In this document: in pieces, positions 52,040 through 62,010 of the stretch
How the letters are laid out: each line of letters opens with the position of its first letter
Position numbering within the stretch: position 1 is the stretch's first letter
Source of the DNA: Pararge aegeria
Taxonomy: Eukaryota > Arthropoda > Insecta > Lepidoptera > Nymphalidae
Length of the DNA: 64,000 nt
Reading direction: 5' to 3'
Assembly (NCBI RefSeq): GCF_905163445.1
Contig: NC_053187.1
Location: forward strand, 8,556,001-8,620,000
The notes under the pieces: generated by a model
What the model was told of the DNA's origin: nothing
Seen by the model: the letters and a program-made list of their open reading frames with translations, nothing else
The model's database searches: none
Position numbers and translations under genes: made by a program

Positions 52040-52495
52040 AAAATCGGATGTTTAAACAATGTGTTAATACACATTTAAAACAGCGAAGTTACTATACAAT
52101 TGACGAACGTATCTCTGGCAAGATAATTATTGTAAGGGATTATGTTTAAAAGCAGCAACTGTTGACTGTCTTGCCGGCTTCTTCTTTGTAGTATGCCTTC
52201 CAGACCGATGGTATGATGTAAGTATATTTTATTTTATTTATTATTATTATTTATTTATTTTTGTAATTTATGTTTATTATTTTAAGTATTTGTGTTCACC
52301 CTAACCCTTCTTGTTAACTTCATGAACTCAATTTTATTTGGTTGCCTGGTAGTGATCGTTTTTAAGCGATAAGGCCGCCTTTTGTTGTTTTTCTCCTTCA
52401 CTTTAATTGTGTATTTTTTTTTAATGCTTGTTTTTTAATTTGGTGGACAATTAAGTGCATTTGATTTTGATTTTAGACTACTACAAACAACTACG
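52040..52495 (+). mobile_element. CR1-like LINE 3' end (ORF2 C-terminus scrap to tail)
   Basis: About 52060-52105 encodes an HLKQRSYYTID stretch like the LINE at 23540. TTGCCGGCTTCTTCTTTG and TGCCTTCCAGACCGATGG follow. The GATAAGGCCGCC motif lies at 52368-52379, and the end is TTTGATTTTGATTTT. It links the GCCGGCTTCTTC block and the GATAAGGCCGCC block in one element. Confidence 0.6.
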
Positions 52496-52900
52496 TTTCA
52501 GATTTTTTTTAAATTATGAATTAAATTTGTATTGTAAAATTTCACAATAAGCCTAGATATAGAGCTAAATCAACCCTTCTGAATATCGAATATAATCTTC
52601 CAGACCCAGTGTTGTTCTATGAAAAAAGAAAATAGAGAAATAGGAAACTTCTCACGATTGTTCGACAAAAATTCAGTTTACTATGCAACGCTATGCAAAA
52701 AATTCGCAATAAAAACTTTTATAAAACTTTTTTCGTTTCCTCAGTCACTGTACGTGAATCGTGAAGTACCGAAAACTTTAGTAGTGCCTCGAGCTGTAGC
52801 ATAGAATTTTTAGTAAGCAGGTAAAAGTAAAGTGAATTGAAAGAATCATACCTTAAATAGGTATGATTTTAATACGTACGATTTAAATTGCTACTACAAC
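52496..52900. other. Unassigned
   Basis: No recognised feature. Confidence 0.3.
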
Positions 52901-52904
52901 ATGA

Positions 52905-53100
52905 AGTGTTTAATAATGAAGAAAAACGTTTTTTATCGTAATAATTTAAGGACAAAGCAACCAGGTGGTACGAGTATGTGGAAACCCAATTGCTGCTACA
53001 AAATATAGGCGGTACAGTTTTTAATAATGAAGAAATTTTTATTGTAATAATTTAAGGACAAAGCAACCGGTGGTGTGTCGAAACCCAAGTAATATAAGCA
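52905..53100. repeat. Tandem duplication, 111-bp period
   Basis: TTTAATAATGAAGAAA and CGTAATAATTTAAGGACAAA then GCAACC occur at 52909 and again at 53020 with small differences, followed in each by GTGG...AAACCCAA. Confidence 0.85.
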
Positions 53101-53107
53101 GATCAAA

Positions 53108-53325
53108 AATTCGCAGAATATGCAAGAGACCAACCTGGAAAGTACCGCCCCGTGTCTATTAATCTTAGGCGTAGGTATTAAGGCTCATGCGCCTATAATT
53201 AAACCGGTTACCACACCCCTCAGACCGGATATAGAATTGCTGCTTGGCGATAGAAATAGGCATTGTATTATTACTCTCCCGGACGAACTCTGCCACAAAA
53301 AGCTCCATTACAACGCAGTAGCACT
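53108..53325 (+). mobile_element. Interspersed repeat family D
   Basis: AGTACCGCCCCGTGTCTATT, TTAGGCGTAGGTATTAAGGC, ACCCCTCAGACCGGATATAG and CCCGGACGAACTCTGCCAC. The most complete of the copies. Class unknown. Confidence 0.5.
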
Positions 53326-53369
53326 TAGGTTATCATTAAGTTATATAGTATAAAGGATTACGTAAACTA

Positions 53370-53605
53370 TAAAAAAGCTTGGGTGTGAACAATTGCTCTA
53401 ACTAGGTTGCTTCTTAAATATTTTCTTATGACAATGTGAGATGGTGATAACAAAAAGAACACCCGGCTAATTTTGTTGTGGGCTTTTTCTTAGAACTGGG
53501 CACGTTTGGAACCCTCGTAGCTTTAGTTTTAAGTTTACGATTGTAGTTATCGCCATCACTACTCACTGCTATGTACACATTCTTGAAAGGCCTTCCTTCC
53601 ATCTG
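53370..53605 (+). mobile_element. LINE 3' tail (GTGATAAC family)
   Basis: TTGCTCTAACTAGGTTGCTT, GTGAGATGGTGATAACAAAA, GAACCCTCGTAGCTTTAG and TATCGCCATCACTACTCACT. Same layout as at 41515. Confidence 0.6.
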
Positions 53606-53654
53606 CTTGATATTTTTGCGATATTCAAAAAATTTAAGGCTCTAAAATAATTTC

Positions 53655-53985
53655 AGGACTCAGACTCCTTGGCGCAGTGGTGAGCTCTGTGGTCTTATAA
53701 CTGGGTGTTCTCAGGTTCGATCCCTGGCATGCGCAATTCGGAAATAGTTTCCGAATTTCATCTCTTGCCTTGTCTTGTTAAATGCTTCTGCTTTTGCTAG
53801 GTACCGCTCTACCGACAAAATACCATTCAGTTACGATGCCACGCAAAAAATGATACCGGATATTGGCCTTAATATAACAGACCAGGTTGTCCCGCTATCA
53901 TCTTAGATTGCACGATCACTTACAACCAGTTGAGACTGCAGACAAGGGCTAGCTATCATTTAGTTAAACACAAAAAAAAAATTCA
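53655..53985 (+). mobile_element. SINE family B, full length
   Basis: A box in CCTTGGCGCAGTGGTGAGCT, B box in TCAGGTTCGATCCCTGGCAT, a decayed body, 3' block TATCATCTTAGATTGCACGA, and poly(A) near 53971. Confidence 0.7.
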
Positions 53986-54260
53986 TCTAATTATTCTTGT
54001 GTAAATATTTTTTGATATCCGTCGAGTGAACATAGTTATTTTAATTAGAAAATCATTTTCCTCTGATTTTAATTAACCTTTCGCTGTCCATGAAATAAAT
54101 AACAAGTTTCCTTTTGCAGGTGCAGACTATAAATAAAGTACGTGATACAACAAACAGAAAGGTAGGTCCTATAGCATCATTTTTCATAATTATATCCATA
54201 GGAAATACGGAAATCCAGCGTTACACATTATTTTCCGGAACAGTTCCCTGTTATTAGAAA
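53986..54260. other. Unassigned
   Basis: No recognised feature. Confidence 0.3.
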
Positions 54261-54264
54261 TAAC

Positions 54265-54620
54265 TACCCTGGCGCAACGTAGAGCGCTGTGAATTAAAGA
54301 AGAAGGTTCCGAGTTTGATTCTCAGCAGGGGCAATTTGGGAATATATAATTTCTGAATTTAATTAATTAATTAAATTTAATTTAATTAATAATTTAATTT
54401 AATTAATTCTCTGGTCTGGTCTGGTGGGAGGCTTTGGCGAGGCTAGTTACCACCCTTCCGAAAAAGACGTGCCGCTAAGCGATTTAGTGTTCCGGGGCGG
54501 GGCGGTATGACTACCATACTTCCTAACAGGTTAGCCCGCTACCATCTTAGACTGCTTCAGACCGCACCACCTGGTGAGGTTAAAGTCAAGAGCTAATTTG
54601 TAGTGGAATAAAAAAAAATA
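54265..54620 (+). mobile_element. SINE family B with an expanded TTAA-rich insert
   Basis: Head ACCCTGGCGCAACGTAGAGC, then CAGGGGCAATTTGGGAATAT and body GACGTGCCGCTAAGCGATTT, ending TAGTGGAATAAAAAAAAA. A palindromic run of TTAATTAA units (about 54355-54405) expands the usual GAATTT...TCTCTGG junction. Confidence 0.75.
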
Positions 54621-54654
54621 CTTGCACCGATTTAAGGCAAGAGACTGAAATGCG

Positions 54655-54768
54655 GTATGAAGCGGGTAAGGCAATTACACTCGTTAGCTTCGAAGATAAG
54701 TCCGGAGCAACTCGTTATTTATAGCAAGACTAAGTTAAGTGGCACTAACAACATAATGATGGAGTTCT
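54655..54768 (+). repeat. Dispersed inverted block, mate at 58255-58355
   Basis: AAGCGGGTAAGGCAATTACA, GTTAGCTTCGAAGATAAGTC and TATAGCAAGACTAAGTTAAG are the near-exact reverse complement of 58257-58352. Noncoding. Family unknown. Confidence 0.75.
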
Positions 54769-55029
54769 TCTTGGTATTCTTTTATGAAAACCTAGTCAAG
54801 CACATCTCTTCTTGATCGTAAGATAATGGCGATAAAAGGATAATCTTCTATATTATTTGAATTGGCTGAAGAACTGTAAAATGCGATAAAAATAGCAAAA
54901 CCGACACTTTACCACAATCATGGCAAAATGCGCGCGCGCTTTAATGTTATATATACGAGTATATAGAATATAGATATTATATTTAAAAAAACATAATCAT
55001 AAATTAAGAAACACTAAAATCCTACATCC

Positions 55030-55350
55030 TACTATCCAAATAATATTATAAATGTGAAAGTGTGGATGTAGAACGGATTTGGATGAAATTTGGCATGCCT
55101 GTAGCTTTTGAGATGGAAAAAAAAAGGCTACCTTTTACTCCGATTTCTTAAGAAGTTTCCAAGGGAAAATTAAAAAATCTCAGCTTAGAAATTGGTATGC
55201 ATGTCAACTATGCTATGGAAAAGGATATGTATTTTCTATACCGATCTCTCAAATAGTTCCGTGGTAGGTTTAAAAATTGTTAACGAGCGAAGCTGGAGAC
55301 CCAATTCTGGAGTCCTCGCAGACGAAGTCGCGGGCAAAAGCTACTACCAC
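55030..55350 (+). mobile_element. Helitron-like element
   Basis: ATCCAAATAATATTATAAAT, GGATTTGGATGAAATTTGGC, and the end CGCAGACGAAGTCGCGGGCA then AAAGCTACTA. Confidence 0.55.
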
Positions 55351-55599
55351 TTCTTTTAATCCCGATCACTCAAATTGTTCCCCCGTGCGAAAAGCATAAA
55401 CTGCTGCACAACAATAATTTGTTAATAATGTAATTGTTCCTTTATAATATTCTAGCTTTCCGCCTGGTTTTCAGTTATCACGCTCTTAACGTGTTTTTCC
55501 GTAGGAAAAGGATGTTTTTTCGGGTTAAAAAGTAGAAAGCACATAGGCTACTTATTGTCCCGGGAATAAGAGGCTTCCCGCGGGTATATTATATTATAT

Positions 55600-55765
55600 A
55601 TAAATATAGTTTTTCAATGCAAACTGTAAAATGATGTTTATGAGCAATCTGCTGAGTTTCTTGCCGGCTCTTTTCGAGAGTGGTAGTCACTAAAAAAAGA
55701 CTGACTTGACGTTTCAAAAGTGCTTATAAACTGGGCCTACTTGAAATAATTGGGTATAATATTTC
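55600..55765 (+). mobile_element. CR1-like LINE 3' piece
   Basis: GCTGAGTTTCTTGCCGGCTC then TTTTCGAGAGTGGTAGTC and GACGTTTCAAAAGTGCTTAT, ending CTGGGCCTACTTGAAATAA. Confidence 0.55.
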
Positions 55766-56430
55766 TTATTCCAGATGCATTAAGACCATTTAAGACCAGA
55801 TGTTGCCCACTGATGCGATAATTTAGATTTTTATAAATCCCGTAGGAACAGTATGTCGTCCTTTTAACTAACTCTATGCCAAAATCAATTCAATTTGTTT
55901 CTTAGTTACAACAAACAACGACACTTTTGCATGAGTTTAATAATATATAATCGACAGTTGGATAAATCGAGTCTATGAAAAACCAAGGACGATTGACAAC
56001 GACCGCATAATTGGATGCATCCTAGGTTTTTCTCAAACAATCGATGTTTTTCTAAAAAAAATTAAAAAATAAATTCTCGTTGATATGAATCTTTGATATT
56101 AGAAAGTTAATCGATTCAAGGTTACATCTATTTATGCACTAATAATATTAATACTTCTGTAGGGAACTAAAAGTATTAACTTCTATAAAACCTCTCACCA
56201 GTTTTCATTCTTGATTTCCGCCTTACATTCGACATTTTCAAGCAATCTACAAGTAACTAAGCGAGAAGGAACTGGGCCATATTTTTCTTATGTTACGAGT
56301 ACATTTATGGAAATCAAATTGACGTGCTCATCTCAAGAGCGTCGATAAAATCTCATATACGTCGAGGATATTATTTTAAAACGCGGGAGCCGGGCATCTT
56401 TCAATTGAATCTAAATTGATAGATACTAAG
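55766..56430. other. Unassigned
   Basis: No recognised feature. Confidence 0.3.
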
Positions 56431-56434
56431 ATCG

Positions 56435-56972
56435 AAACGGTGATAGCTTAGTGGTAAGACTTCGAGTTTTCTTTAGGGGGTGCCGAGTTCAATACCCGCT
56501 ACATTTCTTACTTTATGTTACGTGAGTCTTAAGCACTTAAATTTCCCTTAATAAATAAATATATAACGGCAATGTAAACATCGCCATCTAGCCCCGAAGT
56601 AAGCGTAGCTTGTGCTATGGGCACTAAGATAATTGATAGAAATTTTTACGATATTATACATAAATACTTATAATATCCAGATACTGAAAATCCTTAATGT
56701 TCATCACACAATCATTTTCCAGCTGTGGGAATCGAGTCGCCAATCGGCCGTCTCACTTGCTTTAACGATAAATAACTAAACCCCAAGTAAACCTCTTGCC
56801 TGAGAGTTTTCCATAATATTCTAAGAGAGTGACGCCATCGCTTTTGGTTTTTCTCCGGCTTTCAGGATTAAAGCCCACCAGCCCGCATTGGAGGAGCGTG
56901 GTGGGTCTATGCTCTAAGACTGTCTGGCTTAAGAAAGAGGATGCCTGTGCCCAGCAGGAGGCCGTTAATAGG
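56435..56972 (+). mobile_element. SINE family C interrupted by SINE A
   Basis: Head at 56440-56500 (GTGATAGCTTAGTGGTAAGA, then GTGCCGAGTTCAATACCCGC), broken at about 56555. The 3' half resumes near 56800 and contains TTTTTCTCCGGCTTTCAGGA, GGAGCGTGGTGGGTCTATGC and TGCCTGTGCCCAGCAGGAGG. Confidence 0.55.
56562..56757 (-). mobile_element. SINE family A inside SINE C
   Basis: Minus strand: a short head (GACGGCCGATTGGCGACTCG) with the A-box to B-box span deleted, the body, and the 3' end ACACATCGCC...(AACATCGCCATCTAGCCCCG on the plus strand at 56577). Nested, so younger than the SINE C copy. Confidence 0.65.
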
Positions 56973-57284
56973 CAGCGAATGTTAATTTTAAAATCAATTG
57001 CTTCATAATAATCCAACATAGCTTCCAGTAGCTTCCATTAGACGCCGACCATCAATCAAAATGTGATCGGTGTAAGCAACTAGAAACTAAAAAGCTTTTA
57101 GTGGAAGACTCAATAGACATAAATTACTTTTCCTACAGTAGGATAGGTAAAAAAGATTTTCCAGCGTTTACTTAATTGCCTGTAACGTGGAGTCAAGTGA
57201 ATAAATCCTGTTGCCGTAACCTGACATTGCAACCGAAGCTTCCAGATTATTAATTTTGAGTTTCCTTCAAATTACATTAAGATC

Positions 57285-57435
57285 TAAAGCACAATGGTTA
57301 GCGCTGTGGTCTTATAACTGGACATCCAGGGTTCCATCACCGACTCGGGCAATTTAGGAAGAATCTGTCTAATCTTGTCTATTGGGGGCTTTGGCCGCGG
57401 ATATAGTTGCCAGCCTGCCGATAAAAACATAAATG
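57285..57435 (+). mobile_element. SINE family B, 5' part
   Basis: GCACAATGGTTAGCGCTGTG, GTCTTATAACTGGACATCCA, GGGTTCCATCACCGACTCGG and GGGGGCTTTGGCCGCGGATA then AGTTGCCAGCCTGCCG. The 3' half is replaced by the LINE tail that follows. Confidence 0.55.
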
Positions 57436-57439
57436 ACAC

Positions 57440-57812
57440 CGTGCTGCCAAGCTTTGCACTGTCCCACTTTCATGTTTTCAATCACTTTCACCAAGGGTTG
57501 TGTGACAATAAGACCGCCTTGTATTTATATATATATTTTTGAAGTTATAATTATTTTCGCGCGTTAGAACACCATGAAGTTAGCTATAGTCAACATTTTA
57601 GTTTTTCTAAGAAAGGTTTGACAGTTGAATTTACCTTTTTTATATAGTTAGTGTCGTTTTTCTAGAAACGCAGAATAAGGCATAAGATACAATTTTTGAA
57701 AAGATTATATACTCGTATGTACGTAAGTATTTTTATTTTATTTTTTGTTTTTTTTCTTGTGTGTTTCTTATAGTTTCAAAGTTTGTGCAATAAAGTCTTC
57801 TGAATAAATAAA
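57440..57812 (+). mobile_element. CR1-like LINE 3' tail
   Basis: GACAATAAGACCGCCTTGTA is a variant of the GATAAGGCCGCC motif. GTGCAATAAAGTC follows, and the tail ends AATAAATAAATA. Confidence 0.5.
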
Positions 57813-58109
57813 TAGAGTAGTGACCTTTCGTTATTATAGCAGTTATAGAAAACCAGGTATGAGTTTAATATAGTGCGAACTATTGCGACGCCGCCGTCTA
57901 CGTCTCCCAGCTATTATTGGTTGCAGTCAGGAATAGCAGCAGTTTATTTACTAGCAGAAGTTTAGCATCCTCTGGTTGTATTATATATTTCCCCAAAAGG
58001 TGTCTGCCTCTGTGTATCAAAGTGTGGCAGAAACAGATTACTGAGTTTGCATAGGTAACCTTCAGGTAGAACATGTGCCTGTTAACACGGTATGAAATAA
58101 GATTTAGTT

Positions 58110-58192
58110 AGCTGCACCCCGCTGTGAATAAGTCTGTAACGATTGCAATGAATTAAATTAGGTACATGTACAGACTTATTCACCACGGGTAA
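58110..58192. repeat. Foldback, ~20-bp arms
   Basis: CGCTGTGAATAAGTCTGTA and TACAGACTTATTCACCACGG pair with two mismatches around about 34 bases. Confidence 0.65.
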
Positions 58193-58254
58193 TAACGCCA
58201 GTCGCAGGTAATATTCATTGACTAGGTTTTAGTGCAACGAAAGAGGCAACTGCA

Positions 58255-58355
58255 CCATTATGTAGTTAGTTCCACTTAACTTAGTCTTGCTATAAAGAAT
58301 GAGTTACTCCAGACTTATCTTCGAAGCTAACGCTTGTAATTGCCTTACCCGCTTA
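58255..58355 (-). repeat. Dispersed inverted block, mate at 54655-54768
   Basis: Reverse complement of the block at 54655, roughly 90% identical over about 95 bases by eye. Confidence 0.75.
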
Positions 58356-58724
58356 GTATAGCATTAACCGCGAGATTTTAATCGTTTGCCCGTAATAGAT
58401 ATTGGTAAAAGTTTTGCCAATTACCGGAATCTTTTCGCTAAACACAGTAAATAAAATGAGTTACATTGGATTTTATCAAACACAAAGGTAGTTAAATGAA
58501 GAAAAATAACAACAAAGATTTACTTACCTACTTGTATGTAATGAAATATTATTTTAAAGTTGATTTAGTTTTTACGGTTATAAAAATTACCTATATTACT
58601 AAGCACAATCACGTTTAAGATTTATGTTTATCAATTTCACAGACGGCTTAGTGTTTGTTTCTCTTTTGATAAAGAAAAAGTCTACTGAACAAAATCACAG
58701 TCAATTTAGAATTCATACTCAATA

Positions 58725-58805
58725 CTTATATTACTAATGCGAAAATGTGTTTGTTCGTTTGTCCTTCCTTAAAGCAACCATTCGATTTGGTTTTCGGCTT
58801 AGACT
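58725..58805 (+). mobile_element. Helitron-like 5' scrap
   Basis: ATATTACTAATGCGAAAATG then TGTTTGTTCGTTTGTCCTTC matches the 5' side of the copy at 20428. Confidence 0.4.
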
Positions 58806-58889
58806 TGTTACTACTCTTCCCTGAGAGACTGATGTTTGTTCACCGTAGAGTTTCCGTAATGGTATTCATATTATTTGAATTACGTAATT

Positions 58890-59282
58890 AACATTCATCA
58901 TCGCCATCAAGTCAACCAATGGACGTCCACTGCTGGACATAGGTCTTTTGTAGGGAGTTCCAAATACCACGGTCTTGTGACTTGGGTCCTGTGACTGCCT
59001 GCGACTCTCTTGATGTCATTCGTCCACCTCGTGGGGTCTACCAATGCTCCGTTTACCGGTGAGAGGTAGCCATTCCTACCTTGGCACCCCAACGTCCGTC
59101 TGTTCTCCGAGATATGTGCCACGCCTTCTGCCACTTTAGCTTCCCGACTCTTTGAGCTAGGTCGGTAGCTCAAGTTCTTCTACGGACCTCCTCATACGTG
59201 ATTTGATCAGAGATACTCCAAGCATACCTTTCCCCCTCTCCATCACCTGCTGAGTGACTCTTAGCCTTCTTATGAGTCGTAA
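58890..59282 (-). pseudogene. RTE-clade LINE ORF2 C-terminus and 3' end, reversed
   Basis: Minus-strand counterpart of 44350-44740. It encodes RPSSKSREAKVAEGVAHISE, then a Gly/Arg stretch, and WTNDIKRVAGS. The plus strand starts with CATCATCGCCATCAAGTCAA and CAATGGACGTCCACTGCTGG. Frame breaks make it a dead fragment. Confidence 0.68.
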
Positions 59283-59299
59283 TATTAAAAACGATTATT

Positions 59300-59470
59300 T
59301 AATATATAGTGGCAGATCTCCAACCCGGTGGTCAGATCAACTAAGAGAAACTGGTGCCCGTACCTTCTATTACGCAATACAAATGGCCAAAGACAGGACC
59401 CGATGGAGAGAGATCTTATATGACTAGATTACTCGCCATATCAGTGATAACGACCGACTAAAGAGAGAGA
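59300..59470 (+). pseudogene. LINE ORF2 C-terminal scrap (different family)
   Basis: Translation gives RETGARTFYYAIQMAKDRTR then WREILYD and a stop, the common C-terminal A-x-DR-x-x-W motif of some insect LINE ORF2 proteins. Only this end remains. Confidence 0.5.
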
Positions 59471-59489
59471 GAGATTTAATATAAATGTC

Positions 59490-59628
59490 TACCAATCTGC
59501 ACTTGGCCACCGCAGTAGACTACGGCCTAAACCCTGCTCATTCTGAGAAGAGAAAGATGGAAGAGAAGAGAGACCCTTGCCCTGTAGTGGGCCGGTCGGT
59601 AATAGGTTGATGATGATGATGATGAATA
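59490..59628 (+). mobile_element. SINE family C 3' half with (GAT)n
   Basis: TCTGCACTTGGCCACCGCAG, TAGACTACGGCCTAAACCC and GTAGTGGGCCGGTCGGTAAT, ending GATGATGATGATGATGAAT. It holds an internal duplication of the GAGAAGAGA segment. Confidence 0.6.
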
Positions 59629-60448
59629 TAAATGTTTGTAAACCCGAGATGATTAAGTTTTAATATAATACTCCTGTTTTGGAATTCTTTAAGATTGAAT
59701 ATAACATTATACCTTCTTTAAATCTCATAACAAAAAATAAATAACTAAAGGATAAACTTATTTACATTCGGTCTTAAATCTGATTCTCATGTTATACATA
59801 CCGTGACAAATTGGGTTACATTACACGTGATTTTGCTTTTTACTGATTAAATTAAGCAAAATGGAATCGCCTTACCCTTTGCCGGTAACAGAAAATACCC
59901 ATTTTTATCAAGCTGCTTTTAAATTACCCAGCTTTTACAAAAATATACACAATGCGGCTATTCGATACTCAAATATTTTCGTGTAATTTTAAACCAAACA
60001 ATATTTTTTACTATTTGGAAACATATTTTTTTATACCAAGCCTACTTTATTGGTATATTTACAGAATAAATATTTCAGAATTTGTAGCATTTCATTGAGC
60101 TACTTGCAAAATATTAGTACGTGAGGGAAGTATAGGTAAGTGCAAAAATTATAGTTTCGTGCTTAGAAAGCGCAAAGGTATTTGTAGTCTTCACTGTTGT
60201 GGGAACGCTCCTGTTTCATAGGAAACGTGCGTAGCTTATTTTGGAATATATGCGTTGTGTGGCGTATAAAGAATATATAATTTTTCAATTCATTGTTTAC
60301 CTATATTTTACATACAAAATTATAATTTTTTTTATATACTCGTATCCTTCTTCTTAATATTCTGCAATGTGGTATAGGTTGCCTTGTAGACAGCCTTTGT
60401 AGCTTTTTGTTTAATTGCGCATACATACATTTTATACTGTCATTATCT
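59629..60448. other. Unassigned
   Basis: No recognised gene or repeat. Confidence 0.3.
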
Positions 60449-60456
60449 ATACCTAG
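60449..60456 (+). repeat. 8-bp target site duplication, left copy
   Basis: ATACCTAG immediately before the hAT TIR. Identical to 61864-61871. Confidence 0.92.
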
Positions 60457-60474
60457 TAGTGTTGCCCAAATTCA

Positions 60475-60640
60475 GTCTTGGTCTTGCAGTGTTGGTCTTG
60501 TTCTTGCGTTTTTGCAAGACCAAGACCAAGAACAAGACCGCGTATTTTTAGCAAGACCAAGACCAAGACTGACCGTGCAAGACTTGAGCAAGAACAAGAC
60601 ATAGCCTGCAAGACTCTTGCGTCTTGCAGCTAGGACTTAG
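60475..60640. repeat. Left subterminal CAAGAC/GTCTTG array
   Basis: Starts as GTCTTGGTCTTGC, then turns over to CAAGACCAAGACCAAGAAC and repeated GCAAGAC units. It forms inverted and direct repeats that mirror the right end. Probably transposase-binding sites. Confidence 0.85.
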
Positions 60641-61060
60641 CGCTATTTCACGGAGTAGTTAGGTGTAACAGTTCGGTGTATAGGTAGGTAGGTACGCTTA
60701 GGAATTCTATGAGACGCAAAAAACTATATCAAAGAATATGAAAAACTGGACATATGCGCATTACGACTAATACCATAAACATAGCGAATAAAAAAATATC
60801 TATTAAAATCAAACTGAGTGCATGCATAGTTATGTTTTAACCATCGGCACTTTGATAATGCGGCATCAAAGGTTTTGTACTTACTTCTCAAAGAAATTTG
60901 CCGCTTTTCGGAAGTACATGGTTATGATACACGCGCCGGCGGCTTCTTTTGAAATCTAAAACAATCGTTGCCGCCGCGCCGAAATCATAACATTTGACAC
61001 TATTCATGCAAAATAATTTCGAATTTTAAGAGTACCTACAGGTGTTCCAAAGAATAAATA

Positions 61061-61285
61061 AGTTTCAGATTGGTGATTTTAGATTGGTGGAGGACGCATG
61101 AGACAGAGTATCCGATTTTATCGAAAATGGCCCGTGATTTTCTCTCAATACCTGCAACTTCAGTACCTGCTGAGAGGTTATTTTCTAAAGCATCATTAGT
61201 AATTAGAAAACATAGAAATAGGTTAAGTGATGAGTCAGCCAGATGGTTACTTTGTATTAATTCTTGGTCGAAAGAATTGATATAA
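61061..61285 (+). pseudogene. hAT transposase C-terminal dimerisation domain
   Basis: About 70 codons ending in TAA at 61283-61285. The peptide holds LDWWRTHETEYPILSKMA, then LSIPATSVPAERLFSKAS and KHRNRLSDESARWLLCIN. This is the hAT dimerisation signature (W-W, YP-x-L, P-A-T-S-V-P-x-E-R-x-F-S, LL). No in-frame ATG starts it; the first plausible codon in the open stretch is TTG (61070). It is therefore the tail of a longer transposase whose 5' exons have been deleted. The domain itself is uninterrupted. Confidence 0.85.
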
Positions 61286-61711
61286 AGTATCATAACCTAA
61301 TGATAAAGCTGTTGATTTGTGTTGTATTTTATTTTTTATTCAAATAAATGATAAATCGTAAAACTCTTTTATTAAATTTCTTATAAGTTGAGGGTTCAAT
61401 CTCTTTCTAGACAGATAAGTATTGTTCTTTAAAATACAGTCAAGTTATTGTAATTAATTTGTTTTTTTACATGTTTTAGCAAATGTAAGCTTATAAATCA
61501 TAAATGTTTATTAAGAAACAGTTACTTCCATGGAAAACGACATATAGGTCAGTTGATTTTTCGAATTTCTTATCAAATCTTCAGTTATTTATTAATCTGC
61601 TTGATCTTTACTATGGCTATGTTAATTCAAGCTCACAATGTTCCAATTCTAATACGTTTTTCTAAGATTTAAAGTAAACTTTAATAAATAGTAATAGACT
61701 AATAGGTAATT

Positions 61712-61850
61712 GCAAGACTTGCAAGACTCTTGCTGCAAGACCAAGACCAAGACCAAGACTGGGAGCGCAAGACCAAGACCAAGACCAAGACCAGGTGTAT
61801 TGGCGCAAGACCAAGACCAAGACTGGCTAAGTCTCGTCTTGTTCTTGCAT
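61712..61850. repeat. Right subterminal CAAGAC array
   Basis: About a dozen CAAGAC hexamers in blocks of three or four (CAAGACCAAGACCAAGACC), separated by short spacers, then GTCTTGTTCTTGC next to the TIR. Confidence 0.9.
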
Positions 61851-61863
61851 TTGGGCAACACTA

Positions 61864-61871
61864 ATACCTAG
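61864..61871 (+). repeat. 8-bp target site duplication, right copy
   Basis: ATACCTAG directly after the right TIR. Confidence 0.92.
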
Positions 61872-62008
61872 TGCAAAGTCAAATGTATTTTCATACATTT
61901 GGAGCGTTGTTGTGCGATTTGCCAAACTGGTTGTGAATCCAGTAGATACCTACGGCTTTCTGTTAACTCTTAGCGCCACCTAGAAAGGCTAGATCTCTCA
62001 TGAAACTT

Positions 62009-62010
62009 AC
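62009..62010 (-). promoter_or_regulatory. 5' splice site (GT) of the upstream F-BAR exon
   Basis: On the minus strand AAAGAGAG is followed by GTAAGT, a perfect intron-side donor consensus. Confidence 0.82.

Larger units (their letters stand above)
60457..61863 (+). mobile_element. hAT DNA transposon, internally deleted, 1407 bp
   Basis: Terminal inverted repeats TAGTGTTGCCCAAAT (left) and ATTTGGGCAACACTA (right), with the perfect 8-bp duplication ATACCTAG. These are the defining hAT features. Both ends carry long arrays of CAAGAC / GTCTTG hexamers. Only the C-terminal dimerisation region of the transposase remains (about 61070-61285). The BED finger and RNase H-like core are gone, so it depends on another copy. 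The intact duplication suggests an insertion that is not very old. Confidence 0.92.
4918..62010 (-). other. Inferred ~57-kb intron of the F-BAR gene
   Basis: If the exons at 62011-62119 and 4695-4917 are consecutive, this 57,093-bp interval is a single minus-strand intron, GTAAGT at 62010 to CAG at 4918. The donor leaves a codon after its second base and the acceptor supplies the third, so direct joining keeps the frame. Nearly every other feature listed lies inside it. Unrecognised small or alternative exons within it cannot be excluded. Confidence 0.6.

Noticed and set aside
61036..61293. 85-codon minus-strand frame opposite the hAT domain
   Set aside because: Shadow of the plus-strand hAT dimerisation domain.
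60475..61850. CRISPR-like array from the CAAGAC repeats
   Set aside because: The units are 6-base hexamers without spacers of constant length, in a eukaryotic hAT transposon.
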